DNA from: JAOABP01 sp964590395
GTDB lineage: Bacteria > Hydrothermota > Tepidihabitantia > Tepidihabitantales > Tepidihabitantaceae
Reading direction: 5' to 3'
DNA: 64,000 nucleotides
NCBI GenBank assembly: GCA_964590395.1
Contig: CAZPVT010000034.1
Location: 32,829-96,828, forward strand
Shown in pieces: positions 43,863-53,407 of the stretch (positions within the stretch are counted from its first letter, which is position 1; each line of letters starts with the position of its first letter). The notes under the pieces are model-generated. The model did not search any database, was not told where the DNA came from, and saw only the letters and a list, made by a program, of their open reading frames with translations. The position numbers and the translations under genes are program-made.

Positions 43863-44723
43863 TCAGGCGTCAGACGGTCTTGACCGGGTTAGTATCCAAG
43901 GGAGTCCAGAGTTAGTCAACTCGGCCATCGGGTCAGGTGCACTAAGCAAACCGTAGACCGTACTGCCGGAACCAGACAGACTGGCAACGATAGCACCATT
44001 TGCCAACAGCAGGTTTTTTACCTGCGCTAGGTGTGGGTATTTACTGAATACAATCGTTTCGAAACTATTATACACCTGTTCTGCCAGCCCGGCCAGTTCG
44101 TTACGCCTCAACTTATAACATAATATTTTAGGAGAAATAAGCGGCGATGTCAATTTTTCCCTTATGCGGTCTAATTGGTTATAAGCCCAGGCGGTAGAGA
44201 TAGAAAATCCCGGATAGTGGAGTATAAGATCAAGACGGGGCAGGCGGACAGGTCGCAATTTTTCCCCGCGTCCCCGGGCAACGCAAGGAACGCTCAGAAG
44301 AAAAAATGGCACATCACTTCCCAACTGCATTGCCAGTTTTTTCAGCCCGGTATAGTTGAGTGGTGAGCCAAAGAGTCGATTCAAACCTATAAGGACCGTT
44401 GCGGCGTTGGATGAGCCTCCGCCCAGTCCGGCACCAACCGGAATGTTTTTCTTAATTGTGATCAAACAGCCGGATTGAATTTTCGTTTCTTGAAAGAACA
44501 GTTCAGCCGCCCGATAGGCAAGATTGTGTTTTTGGGGCAGATCGAGGTTGATCCCTGAAGTTTTTACTTTGACACCCATTTTCTCTTTCCGGATATAGAT
44601 GAGATCGTGCAGTTCCAGTGGAACGAGGGTCGTTATGATCTCGTGGTAGCCGTCCAGTCTACTTCTACCGACCCAGAGACCGAGATTGATTTTTGCCGGT
44701 GCTGATAGTGAGATGCGGTCCAT
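43863..44723 (-). CDS. ispE: 4-diphosphocytidyl-2-C-methyl-D-erythritol kinase
   Basis: GHMP kinase of the MEP pathway, 286 residues. APAKINLGLWVGRSRLDGYHE at the start and the ATP loop PVGAGLGGGSSNAATVLIGL are diagnostic; SLSGSGSTVYGLL is the third GHMP motif. Its start shares one base with the stop of the upstream peptidase gene. Confidence 0.95.
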   Translation of the reverse strand: MDRISLSAPAKINLGLWVGRSRLDGYHEIITTLVPLELHDLIYIRKEKMGVKVKTSGINLDLPQKHNLAYRAAELFFQETKIQSGCLITIKKNIPVGAGLGGGSSNAATVLIGLNRLFGSPLNYTGLKKLAMQLGSDVPFFLLSVPCVARGRGEKLRPVRLPRLDLILHYPGFSISTAWAYNQLDRIREKLTSPLISPKILCYKLRRNELAGLAEQVYNSFETIVFSKYPHLAQVKNLLLANGAIVASLSGSGSTVYGLLSAPDPMAELTNSGLPWILTRSRPSDA

Positions 44724-47254
44724 TATTTTTCGATAAATGAGGAGTCAAAATCGATCTGCCAGTCCGGTGAGAAAAAACCCGCACTGCGCACACCGTGCCA
44801 GCCAAAACGGCGTACCAAGCGATCAAAGATCATAAAATCCGGGATTGCCGTTCCTGAGCCAAGAATTCCCCAGAAAAAGGCGAGTTTTGTCGCCTGCAGG
44901 TCAGTGCCCATACGCACCAGGACCAGTTTACTGGAGTTTAAAGGGTTGGGGTAGACAAAAATTGCAGCGAGACTTTCCCCAAGTGCGATCTTTTCCAGTT
45001 GCATTTTTCCCCGATTTACACGGATCGGTAGGCGGTCGCTTATTCTCGCGGTAAAAAGATTTTCCTGGGGGCCACCAAACAGAATGAGGTTACGGTCCAG
45101 CGGTATAAATTCCGTGTCCGCTATTACCTCGGTTGTGCCATTGCCGATCAGCCACCAGCGTAGTGCCTCCTGGCTTGCGCTGTGGTATAGGTAATCGGCA
45201 ATGGCGGTATCTCTGGTGCCGTAAACAATGGCAAAAGGTGAGAAATAGGCCTGTTTTGCTGGTCCATAAAGTTTGGGTTGCTTGCTCAACCTGTCCCTTT
45301 TTTCCCTGCTGAGTTGCCAGCCCTTTTCTGTATTATGCAAAACGATTACCGCTGGCAGTTCGATCCGCTCGGCGATCTTCTGGTGATCGATGATAAGACG
45401 GATCGGTCGATTAAAGAACAGACGTTGATCAAGGGTAAGTGTCAACCGGGTGCAGTTGGTGGTTTTGATCGTGATCGTTGAGTCATCTGCCTGTGCCTCA
45501 ACGGTGGCGTCGACACCAACGGTTTTCACCCGGTCAATTTTTAACCAGTAAGCCCGGTTGGTTTGTCCCAGGTCCGCAGTGCGAAACCGGATATGCCTGG
45601 GTCCGGGATCACGCCGGCAGCTCTTCAAAAACGCCATCAGGTCCGGGTCGTCAACGCAGACCGTGCCATCAGGATAAACCCACCAGTGTTTTTTACCGTG
45701 GACCTCCTTGTAATGATATTGATAACCGAGCACATCCAGCCAGAGGGCGAACTGTCTGCCGTGAATCGGTGGCACATTATCATCATCACCACCGTGCAGG
45801 ATAAAAACCGGCAGATTAAGGGCGTTTTCGAGATGGGCAGGGGTGTTATCTGGTCTTAACGCCATCTCCCTTATTGCCAGTTTCCGGGGTTCGGCGAAGA
45901 TGATACTGCGCTGGAGAAAATTCGGTATATAAAGTGGGAAAGAGGGCCAGCCTGCTGCTGGAGCGATTCCCGCAAAGATATCAGGATGGGCAAGGCCAAT
46001 ATGCCAGGTGCCGTGTCCTCCCATTGAGTGGCCGGTCAACAGGATTTGATCCGGCTCAACAGGAAGTTGCCGGTGTGCTTCAGCCATTGCCTCCATTACA
46101 TCAATTCTACCCCAGTCCTGCCAATCAAACCCGAATGGCCTGCGGTTAGTCGGGCAGACAACAAATGCCCAATCTTTGGGTTTAAAACACTCTGCCAGCG
46201 AGTAAGCCTCCACTCCGGCTCCGTGCAGGGAGATGATAAGGGAGTACTTTTTATCCGGCTGATAATTTTCCGGGTAAAGCAGGGCGTAATACTGACAGGA
46301 GGAGTCAATCCGGGAAATGAACGTCCTTTTGTGAGGCTGGTTTATCAGCCGGGAGCGTAACCGGAATGTATCGACAATCTCCTGGTTATCAACCGTGGTA
46401 TTTATCACCAGACGGTAGCCGTTGGTATCGTAGGGGAGTGCGGGTAAAACTGTTCTGAGTGCCGGTTTTTTAACCGTCAGCGGAGGAAGACGATGGATCA
46501 CGGTATCACAGACCGTGAATGTGTCAAGCGACAGTTTTATTTTAATCTGGTTAATAGGTTTATCGGTGGTGTTCATTAAGGGTATGCCTAACCAGGCATC
46601 GGTTACTGAATCGGCGATTAAGTCCGGAGCGGTAATATCCTGGGTAAAGACAATTACCGGAGAGGCAACCGGGATGAAAAGCAGGCGGACCCGCTGATCT
46701 CCATAGCCGGAGATGCGCAAAATGACCCGGTTGATTCCGGAGTCAAGTACCACTGGACTCTTAAACCAGTTGTTACCGTAAACATCGCCGAGATAACTTC
46801 TGCCGTTGAGAATGAAACTACCCAGTTTGGTAGCAACTGCTAACGCCCGGGACTTTTGATGACAGTAAAACTCTGCATAGGCATAACCCACACTGGCAAG
46901 TCCACTTACGCCATAATAATCCTGAATTGAATCCCAGCGCACATCAGGGTAATCGGTATTTAGCCAGCCCAGCGAGTCGGTGGTAACACTGCGCCATTGC
47001 AGAAATCCACCCTGCACCAATCCGCTTAAGAGCGAGTCATGCTCCTGCGGTGTGATGGTGGTTAAATCCTCAAACGCTTCGGTTATTCCTTCTCTGGTGC
47101 CGATGGAAAACGGGCCACAGATCAGCCAGTTGGTGATAAAGATGGTGTCGGTAATTGATGGCAGGGCTCCGTTTGTCGCATTTAGGAAATGCACGGGGAG
47201 GATAGCCGAAAGCAGGGTAAAGGAGATTAGAAAACACCTGTTCACCGTTGCCAC
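44723..47254 (-). CDS. Secreted prolyl-oligopeptidase-like serine hydrolase
   Basis: An 843-residue exported alpha/beta hydrolase. The N-terminus is a signal peptide (CFLISFTLLSAILPVHF). Residues about 340-560 form the hydrolase: SLIISLHGAGVEAYS (oxyanion region), LTGHSMGGHGTW with the nucleophilic serine, HGGDDDNVPPIHG with the Asp and VHGKKHWW with the His. The order resembles PhaC-depolymerase/esterase or S9-like peptidases. No sorting domain is seen. It starts at a GTG six bases after the -10 box (leaderless) and heads an operon of ispE, tRNA-Gln, prs, rplY, pth, ychF, rpsF and ssb. Confidence 0.8.
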   Translation of the reverse strand: MATVNRCFLISFTLLSAILPVHFLNATNGALPSITDTIFITNWLICGPFSIGTREGITEAFEDLTTITPQEHDSLLSGLVQGGFLQWRSVTTDSLGWLNTDYPDVRWDSIQDYYGVSGLASVGYAYAEFYCHQKSRALAVATKLGSFILNGRSYLGDVYGNNWFKSPVVLDSGINRVILRISGYGDQRVRLLFIPVASPVIVFTQDITAPDLIADSVTDAWLGIPLMNTTDKPINQIKIKLSLDTFTVCDTVIHRLPPLTVKKPALRTVLPALPYDTNGYRLVINTTVDNQEIVDTFRLRSRLINQPHKRTFISRIDSSCQYYALLYPENYQPDKKYSLIISLHGAGVEAYSLAECFKPKDWAFVVCPTNRRPFGFDWQDWGRIDVMEAMAEAHRQLPVEPDQILLTGHSMGGHGTWHIGLAHPDIFAGIAPAAGWPSFPLYIPNFLQRSIIFAEPRKLAIREMALRPDNTPAHLENALNLPVFILHGGDDDNVPPIHGRQFALWLDVLGYQYHYKEVHGKKHWWVYPDGTVCVDDPDLMAFLKSCRRDPGPRHIRFRTADLGQTNRAYWLKIDRVKTVGVDATVEAQADDSTITIKTTNCTRLTLTLDQRLFFNRPIRLIIDHQKIAERIELPAVIVLHNTEKGWQLSREKRDRLSKQPKLYGPAKQAYFSPFAIVYGTRDTAIADYLYHSASQEALRWWLIGNGTTEVIADTEFIPLDRNLILFGGPQENLFTARISDRLPIRVNRGKMQLEKIALGESLAAIFVYPNPLNSSKLVLVRMGTDLQATKLAFFWGILGSGTAIPDFMIFDRLVRRFGWHGVRSAGFFSPDWQIDFDSSFIEK

Positions 47255-47260
47255 CGGAAA

Positions 47261-47288
47261 ATGATATTCTTATTGAGAAAGTGGTCAA
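47261..47288 (-). promoter_or_regulatory. Promoter of the peptidase-ispE-prs-ssb operon, leaderless type
   Basis: Minus strand: TTGACC (47288-47283), 16 bases, TATCAT (47266-47261), six bases, GTG 47254. The arrangement is the same as at purN. Confidence 0.65.
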
Positions 47289-47384
47289 GATATTACCACA
47301 TCATTAAGACACAGTTACCGTGATGCTTAACGTTATCCTGATGGCAAGTCCAGTTGAGACGGTTATCACATATATATGTAAATG

Positions 47385-47442
47385 TTGACAATAAAAAATT
47401 TTTTTGTATGATTCCTCCACGGGGCCGATATGCCATATATCG
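47385..47442 (+). promoter_or_regulatory. Promoter and leader hairpin of the kinase/phosphatase cluster
   Basis: TTGACA (47385-47390), 16 bases, TATGAT (47407-47412). Transcription should start near 47419, giving about 114 bases of leader. Just downstream CGATAT and ATATCG (47426-47442) can pair around a five-base loop. The leader ends in AGGAGGAAAA before ATG 47533. This is the only visible promoter for the following 11 kb. Confidence 0.65.
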
Positions 47443-47532
47443 AAAAAGAGTTCGATTTGGGTGGTTTTAAATACCATCACCATATCACCAAAGTAAGCCG
47501 ATGTATTTTGCAAAAATAAAACAGGAGGAAAA

Positions 47533-49170
47533 ATGCCTAAAATAGTTGTGCGATTAGATCAAAAAACGGTCCAAGAATTAGAGTTGAGTGGTGGCAAGAT
47601 AACTATTGGCAGAAGTGAGGATAACACGGTTAAACTTGAAGATGATGCTGTTTCTCGGCATCATGCGGAAATAATAAAAGAAGGAGAGAGGTATCTTCTC
47701 TCTGATTTAGGTAGTGCTAATGGAACTTATGTGGGAAAGATGCTGATCGCCCGTAATTACGAGTTAAAACAGGGGGATGTAATTAAAATAGGACCTTATA
47801 CAATCTCTTTTCGTGAGTCTACCGAAGAGAAGCCAACTCAAGTTGTCAAAATGGCGACTGCCGAAAAGCCAACGGAGATTTTTACTTTTTCCAGTGCGCC
47901 GAGACTAATCGTCCGTAGTGGTGCCGAAGTCGGTCAAATTCATGATTTAGCAAAGAATCCCTTGATCGGCCGCTCCCCGGAGTGTGATATCGTTTTAAGT
48001 GAACCGAGTGTATCAAGAAGGCATGCCCGGATTCAATTTATTGATAATCGGCTGAGTATAATGGATGTGGGAAGCAAAACTGGCACACGGGTAAATGGTA
48101 AGTTGATAGACCGTCCCACCCAATTGAAAGACGGGGATAGGATTCAGATAGGGGAAGTGCTCTTGGAAATTGAATGGAAGGGTGGTGGTCCAAGTAGAAT
48201 TGAGGCGGAACAACCGACTACTGTTTCGTTTAAAACCCCGGAAATGACCGAAACCACAAAAGCCGAATGGGGGAAATGGATTGTTGGCATTATTGTTGCG
48301 GTAGCAATAGTTGTTGCGGTTATTTATTTTTCTAGTGCCAGGTGGTTCCGTCGGTCACGAGGATATGAACTGTTGATTTCTGATGCTGAAGTTCTTTTTA
48401 ACGAGGGCAGGGAAAATAGTCAGATGGAGAAATTACAGCTGGCTTTAATGAAAATTGATAGCGCTTTAAGAGTGCAACCTTCGGAGAAAGCAAAGTGGTT
48501 AAAGCAGAACATCCAACATAAAATCAACGACCTTACCGAGTCCCAAGAACTAACAAAGAATGCCGAAGATATGCTACGCAAGGGGGAACATATTGAGGTA
48601 ATAAGATATACTAAAATGGCATTAGAAAAGGATAGAAATAATCCTGAGGCGCGCTCGTTGAAGATTCAAGCTCATCGGGTCTTGGCAACCAAGTATGAGT
48701 TGGCAGGGGATAGTGCTAAGGAAAGAGGTAAAGACTATCGGGCTGATGATTTTTACGGCCAGGCGGTAAAGGAATGGAATGAGGTGCTGGCGTTGAATGC
48801 ATCGGACCCGGAAGCCCTGAGAAAAAAAGCGGATATACAACGTAAGATTTTGCGACCGGCTGTTTCTCAAGGCAAAGCAACTTCCCGCGTTCGACAGACG
48901 GGGCAATACGAAAAAGCTTTGGCAGCCTATCGGGAAGGACGATTGACAGAGGCTTCAGGGATTGTCAAGATTATTTTAGCCGGCAATCCCAATCACGAAA
49001 AAGCGAAACAGTTGATGGAATGGATTGATATTTGGAATGAAGCTAACTACTTCCTTAACCTAAGAAACGACTCAGCGAAGGCGAAACAAAAATTTGAGGA
49101 GTTGTTAAGAAAAGATCCTGATAACCGACAGGCGCAAGATTGGATTAGAACTCTTTCCGGTGAGCAGTAG
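47533..49170 (+). CDS. Double-FHA-domain membrane protein with TPR-like exterior region
   Basis: 545 residues. Two FHA phosphothreonine-binding domains: FHA1 with GRSEDN, SRHHAEI and SANGTYV (R27, S41, H44) and FHA2 with GRSPECDI, SRRHARI and SKTGTRVNG (R147, S161, H164). One membrane helix follows (249-266), then a helical TPR-like region (about 275-545). FHA domains stay in the cytoplasm, so the TPR-like part faces the periplasm. It heads the cluster and is the likely receptor for proteins phosphorylated by the two kinases downstream. Confidence 0.85.
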   Translation: MPKIVVRLDQKTVQELELSGGKITIGRSEDNTVKLEDDAVSRHHAEIIKEGERYLLSDLGSANGTYVGKMLIARNYELKQGDVIKIGPYTISFRESTEEKPTQVVKMATAEKPTEIFTFSSAPRLIVRSGAEVGQIHDLAKNPLIGRSPECDIVLSEPSVSRRHARIQFIDNRLSIMDVGSKTGTRVNGKLIDRPTQLKDGDRIQIGEVLLEIEWKGGGPSRIEAEQPTTVSFKTPEMTETTKAEWGKWIVGIIVAVAIVVAVIYFSSARWFRRSRGYELLISDAEVLFNEGRENSQMEKLQLALMKIDSALRVQPSEKAKWLKQNIQHKINDLTESQELTKNAEDMLRKGEHIEVIRYTKMALEKDRNNPEARSLKIQAHRVLATKYELAGDSAKERGKDYRADDFYGQAVKEWNEVLALNASDPEALRKKADIQRKILRPAVSQGKATSRVRQTGQYEKALAAYREGRLTEASGIVKIILAGNPNHEKAKQLMEWIDIWNEANYFLNLRNDSAKAKQKFEELLRKDPDNRQAQDWIRTLSGEQ

Positions 49171-49249
49171 AGTTTGCTCTGTTAACAGGTGATGGTGGAG
49201 AAGATGCGTTTTTAGGATAAAGCGATGTAATGAGATTGGCATTTACTTG

Positions 49250-50854
49250 ATGGTCCTTTATTACGGGAGTAGAACAGATATTGGACGGGGCAGAAGCTCT
49301 AATCAGGATGCGGTTAGCTGTGATCCTCAAACAGGTTTGTTTGTAGTTGCAGATGGAATGGGTGGGCATTCTGGCGGCGAAACTGCCAGCAGGGTGGCGA
49401 TCGAAACAATTCAAGGGGCGGTTAGTCAGGCAAAGCCTAATTATCAGGAGCGGATGTTTGCTTTAGTAGCTGGTATCCGGGAGGCGAATCACAAAATTCA
49501 TATACTCGGGTCCAATGATGCAGAGAAAAGAGGGATGGGAACTACCGTTACCGCTTTACTTGTTGACCAAGGTAGATATTTCATAACCCATGTTGGAGAT
49601 TCAAGGGCATATATCATCCGCAACGGCAAATTAATTCAGATAACCCGTGACCACTCTTTTGTCCAGCATCTTGTGGATAGTGGAATAATTAATTCTGAAC
49701 AAGCCCGTGTTCACGAACGACGCAACGAGATTACCCGTGCGGTCGGGATCGCCGAGGATGTTAAGATTGATACCTTTGAAGGCGAAATTAAGGAAAACGA
49801 AGCGATTCTTTTATGTTCAGACGGTCTCTGGGGTGAGTTAAGTGAAGAAGAAATACTAGAGGCAATTAGCAGGAGTAACACCCCTCAGGAGGCATGCGAC
49901 CGGTTGATAGATTGGGCAAATGATAAAGGCGGGCATGACAATATATCAGTGATCATTGTCCAGTTATCGCCCTCAATAGGTAAATTTTATCCTCTCGAGA
50001 GGAAATTCAAGAGGCGTTTTTCTCCGTCGCTCATAAAAAGAACTGTGGGCGGTGCCGCAGGATTATTGTTGTTACTTTTGCTTGCACTGATTTTAGGACG
50101 AAAGTCGGGATTTTTTACCACTGATAATAAGGTATTGTGGATTGGTTTGCAAATAAATCCCGAAACTTTAAATGTGGCTATGAAAAAAGCAGGGATTGAT
50201 ACTTTAATAGAGAATAATGACTCCCTCTGCGTGGGTTTAGGAGAAACTTTGCGGTTCTATCGGAAAGGCTATTACGATTCGATAGTGGGGGTTGTTGCTC
50301 GGGATACCCGATACCGGATTGTATTGAGGCCGATTTTGGTTCCGGTAAACCTGCTTGATCTTCCACCCGAGACAGATATTGAGATTTATGATACCAATGA
50401 TTTTCTAATTAAAAGGCTTTCTACCGGGGACGAGCTTTTTTTGCCTTTCGGGATGTATAAAATTCTCATTAAACACCCTGATTATAAAGTATTAGAAAGG
50501 GAATTTTTGATAGCAGATACCGAAGCAATTAATTTGCCCATTACATTAGAATTTCTTCCCGCATCCACCCATAGAGTGATACTTCCTAAAGTTCGGGATT
50601 ATTGGATCACAATTACTGCTTTTGCAGGAGATATATTAGACCCACAAATCGCCAGTTCTGAGGTCTATTTAGACGGCTCTTTTACTGGGCAGCGAGTTCC
50701 TACGGTGAAGAAAGATCTAATAAGGTTGAAAGTCAGTCCAGGTAAGCACACCATTACACTGGTTAAAGGTGGTAAAACAGTTACTCAAAAGGAGGTAACT
50801 TTAACCGAAAAGAATAGTATTATTAACCTGGGCCCTAATGAGTTTAAGAGGTAA
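49250..50854 (+). CDS. PP2C-family Ser/Thr phosphatase with PEGA-like exterior region
   Basis: 534 residues from ATG 49250 (a TTG immediately upstream would add one). The PP2C domain (1-240) has the metal ligands in SNQDAV, VVADGMGGH, ITHVGDSRAY, CSDGLWG and GGHDNISVIIV. A hydrophobic segment (about 268-285, GLLLLLLLALILG) crosses the membrane. The exterior part contains PEGA-like text (SSEVYLDGSFTGQRVP near 455). It should reverse the kinases' phosphorylation. Four bases before the first kinase. Confidence 0.9.
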   Translation: MVLYYGSRTDIGRGRSSNQDAVSCDPQTGLFVVADGMGGHSGGETASRVAIETIQGAVSQAKPNYQERMFALVAGIREANHKIHILGSNDAEKRGMGTTVTALLVDQGRYFITHVGDSRAYIIRNGKLIQITRDHSFVQHLVDSGIINSEQARVHERRNEITRAVGIAEDVKIDTFEGEIKENEAILLCSDGLWGELSEEEILEAISRSNTPQEACDRLIDWANDKGGHDNISVIIVQLSPSIGKFYPLERKFKRRFSPSLIKRTVGGAAGLLLLLLLALILGRKSGFFTTDNKVLWIGLQINPETLNVAMKKAGIDTLIENNDSLCVGLGETLRFYRKGYYDSIVGVVARDTRYRIVLRPILVPVNLLDLPPETDIEIYDTNDFLIKRLSTGDELFLPFGMYKILIKHPDYKVLEREFLIADTEAINLPITLEFLPASTHRVILPKVRDYWITITAFAGDILDPQIASSEVYLDGSFTGQRVPTVKKDLIRLKVSPGKHTITLVKGGKTVTQKEVTLTEKNSIINLGPNEFKR

Positions 50855-50858
50855 AGTT

Positions 50859-52268
50859 ATGACCGCTGCTGAGGAGTCGATGGGGAGATACCGAATTATG
50901 GAAGAAATCCACACAGGAACGGTAAGTTGCCTTTATAAGGCTTATGATCCAAGTCGGAATGAAATGGTAGCCTTAAAGACCTTAAAACCAGAACTTTCCG
51001 ATGACCCAGAGGTAGTTGAACGTTTTAAAAGAGAAGCAAGAGTTGCCCAAAATTTGGAACACCCTAATATAATAAAAATATACGATATCGGTTCAGGAGA
51101 ACATCGCCATTATTTTTCAATGGAGCTCATCGATGGTCCAAGTTTAAGGAGAATTCTTGAATCAGGGCAGATTTTGTCGATAGAAAAAGCTCTGGAGATT
51201 GCCAAAGAAATCTGCTTAGCACTTCATTTTGCTCATCAAAAACAGATCATTCATCGTGATATAAAGCCATCTAATATTATGATTAACAAAAATGGAGGTA
51301 CTGTTGTTCTTGATTTCGGGATTGCAAAAATTAAAAATTTAGCACGGTTGACGCGTCCTGGTTTTCTTCTGGGAACACCAGAATATATGTCACCCGAGCA
51401 AATAAAGGATAGGTTAGTTGATGGTAGAAGCGATATATATTCCTTAGGGATAGTTCTGTACGAACTACTTACTGGCAGAGTACCATTTAGGGGCAAGGAT
51501 TTCTTAGAGATCGCGGAAAGGATAGTGAAAGAAACGCCTCCGGAACCGAGCAAGATCAACAAGAATATTACCAAAGAAATCGACAAGTTGATCCTTAAAG
51601 CAATAAATAAAGAAAGATGGTCAAGGTTTTCTTCCGCGCTGGAAATGGCTAATGCGCTACAGAGTATATTAGGTTTGCCGCCCCTGCCTATCAAGGGACG
51701 GTCTTACCGTTTTACTCCCCCAATGTTTGATACTAAAAGAAGGGATAAGTTAGTGGATGTGAGAACCGGGAAAGTAAGCCTTTCAGCAGGGGCGATTTTA
51801 AGGAGAACTATGGGTTTCTGGTTTCCTTCTATTATTGCTTTGGCGCTATTGTTACTTATAGTTCTTGTTTATGAGTTTCCTAATCTGATGCCATTATTTT
51901 TAATCCTTGTTACTGTAACGGCGGTTTTGTGGTTTTTAAGTTACTTTAAGCCGAAAATGGCGAGTAAAAGATATCGGCTTGCCCGTCTTTTGCTTTTCGA
52001 TGGCAAAGAGGTAACAAATGAGTTTATATTAAACAAACCTCGGGTGGTGATTGGTAGAGACCAGCCTGACGGGATTGAACTTTTTAAGGAGACAATTTCT
52101 CGTGCTCATGCGCAAATTATTAACAAAAATGGTCAATATATTATTTATGATTTGAATAGCAAAAACGGCACATTTGTTAATTGCAAAAGAATTCGTTGTT
52201 GCATTTTAAAAAATAGTGACCGGATAAATATTGGTGGTGAAATCTTATTTTTTCAAGGAGAGGAGTGA
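50859..52268 (+). CDS. PknB-type Ser/Thr protein kinase with C-terminal FHA domain
   Basis: 469 residues. Kinase domain 1-280: Lys40 in ALKTLK, HRDIKPSN (132-139), LDFGIAK with DFG 152-154 and TPEYMSPEQ. The glycine loop is degenerate: HTGTVSCLYKA in place of GxGxxGxVYxA, only one glycine kept. Two membrane helices (about 320-365) form a hairpin, returning the C-terminal FHA domain (RVVIGRDQPD, ISRAHAQI, SKNGTFVN) to the cytoplasm. The start at 50859 has AGAGG nine bases upstream; 50838 would overlap PP2C by 17. Confidence 0.9.
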   Translation: MTAAEESMGRYRIMEEIHTGTVSCLYKAYDPSRNEMVALKTLKPELSDDPEVVERFKREARVAQNLEHPNIIKIYDIGSGEHRHYFSMELIDGPSLRRILESGQILSIEKALEIAKEICLALHFAHQKQIIHRDIKPSNIMINKNGGTVVLDFGIAKIKNLARLTRPGFLLGTPEYMSPEQIKDRLVDGRSDIYSLGIVLYELLTGRVPFRGKDFLEIAERIVKETPPEPSKINKNITKEIDKLILKAINKERWSRFSSALEMANALQSILGLPPLPIKGRSYRFTPPMFDTKRRDKLVDVRTGKVSLSAGAILRRTMGFWFPSIIALALLLLIVLVYEFPNLMPLFLILVTVTAVLWFLSYFKPKMASKRYRLARLLLFDGKEVTNEFILNKPRVVIGRDQPDGIELFKETISRAHAQIINKNGQYIIYDLNSKNGTFVNCKRIRCCILKNSDRINIGGEILFFQGEE

Positions 52269-52271
52269 GTT

Positions 52272-52361
52272 ATGTCGATTACTTATCAAAAAGGCGTTGG
52301 CTATAAAGGATTTGGATGGACTGTCTCTTATCTGGTATTAACCAAAAGAGAGCGGAGGTGA
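52272..52361 (+). CDS. Possible 29-residue small protein
   Basis: An ATG three bases after the kinase stop opens a 29-codon frame (MSITYQKGVGYKGFGWTVSY..., ending in KRERR) that stops three bases before the next ATG. GGAGAGGAG lies upstream at good spacing. The peptide is basic with a short aromatic centre. It could equally be spacer sequence whose last codons double as the next Shine-Dalgarno site (CGGAGG). Confidence 0.35.
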   Translation: MSITYQKGVGYKGFGWTVSYLVLTKRERR

Positions 52362-52363
52362 AT

Positions 52364-53407
52364 ATGTCAAGAAAGTTTATCATTTTCAGTAGAGATGGTA
52401 GTTGGACGCGATGCTTCCTTTGGACATCCATTGTGCTACTTACTGGAACGACGGTTCTTTTTGCCCAGAGCGGTCAGGGGAGAGTAAAGATCTCCAGCGG
52501 CATTGGAAAGTATTACAATTCTGAATTTGAAGAGGCTATTAAGGAGTTAAATGAGGCGTTAATGGACCTTTCCCTTGATTTTAAGGACTCGACCATTGCT
52601 TTTTTCTATATTGCTTTTTCCCATTTAAAGATTGGCGAAGAGACAAAAGGTCGTGGTTTCTTTCAGAAAATTCTTATGCGCAATCCTGACGAAGAACTAC
52701 TCAAAGGGTTTGAGGAATTTCAGGAGGTGTTTGAGAAAGTTAGAAAAGAGGTTAAGAGCAGGCTCCTCTGTCAAGTTACCATAAACACTATTCCGTCGGA
52801 GGCGGCAGTTTATCTTGACGGCGTTTTCCAAGGGAAAACGCCAATAACTTTACCTGGGTTGACCAAAAATAAATTTTATTCTCTGAAAATTGAGAGAGCG
52901 AACTACGAATCACTCAGTATGAGACTAATATTTCACCGTGATACGTCATTTATTTTCGTATTGACGGAAATCCGTCCTTCCCGTTCTCAGGACACGGTTC
53001 TTCCCAGAATTCAAGATAGGTACATCTACTCCCGTCCGAGGACCTTTGCATATTTGTTAGGCGCTGGGATTGGCGCGGTGTTGGGGCTAACTGCCGGTGG
53101 TATTTCCTGGCACTGGGATAATCAGGCGCAGAAGAAACTGCACGAATATGCACTTGAACAGGATACGGCAAAGGAACGGCAGTTGGTTGCTCAGATTCAC
53201 CAGTATGATTTGCTCCGCACAGTATTTTATTATTCGTCTTACCCGCTCACTGCGCTTGGTTTTTATATTGGACTGAAGATTGCGGAACGTGTTCCGGGGT
53301 GGTATGCCCAGAATTATAAAGAAAAGGACAGATTGATGGTTTATGGTTCAATAGATCAGGATTTAAACCCAGGAATAAATATAAGGATAAGGAGAGACCT
53401 ATGGTAA
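52364..53407 (+). CDS. PEGA-domain envelope protein
   Basis: About 347 residues from ATG 52364 (GGAGGTGA before it). A hydrophobic N-terminal segment (FLWTSIVLLTGTTVLFAQ) is followed by a TPR-like helical part (KYYNSEFEEAIKELNEAL) and a PEGA domain (INTIPSEAAVYLDGVFQGK near 165). Two more hydrophobic stretches (YLLGAGIGAVLGLTAGG, and FYYSSYPLTALGFYIGL) lie near the C-terminus. PEGA domains bind envelope structures in other systems. Position in the cluster suggests an envelope component of the kinase system. Confidence 0.75.
   Translation: MSRKFIIFSRDGSWTRCFLWTSIVLLTGTTVLFAQSGQGRVKISSGIGKYYNSEFEEAIKELNEALMDLSLDFKDSTIAFFYIAFSHLKIGEETKGRGFFQKILMRNPDEELLKGFEEFQEVFEKVRKEVKSRLLCQVTINTIPSEAAVYLDGVFQGKTPITLPGLTKNKFYSLKIERANYESLSMRLIFHRDTSFIFVLTEIRPSRSQDTVLPRIQDRYIYSRPRTFAYLLGAGIGAVLGLTAGGISWHWDNQAQKKLHEYALEQDTAKERQLVAQIHQYDLLRTVFYYSSYPLTALGFYIGLKIAERVPGWYAQNYKEKDRLMVYGSIDQDLNPGINIRIRRDLW

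Noticed and set aside
47304..47513. Minus-strand frame across the kinase-cluster promoter
   Set aside because: Ends in a low-complexity Val/Thr/Ile run and spans two promoters on opposite strands; unlikely to be a gene.
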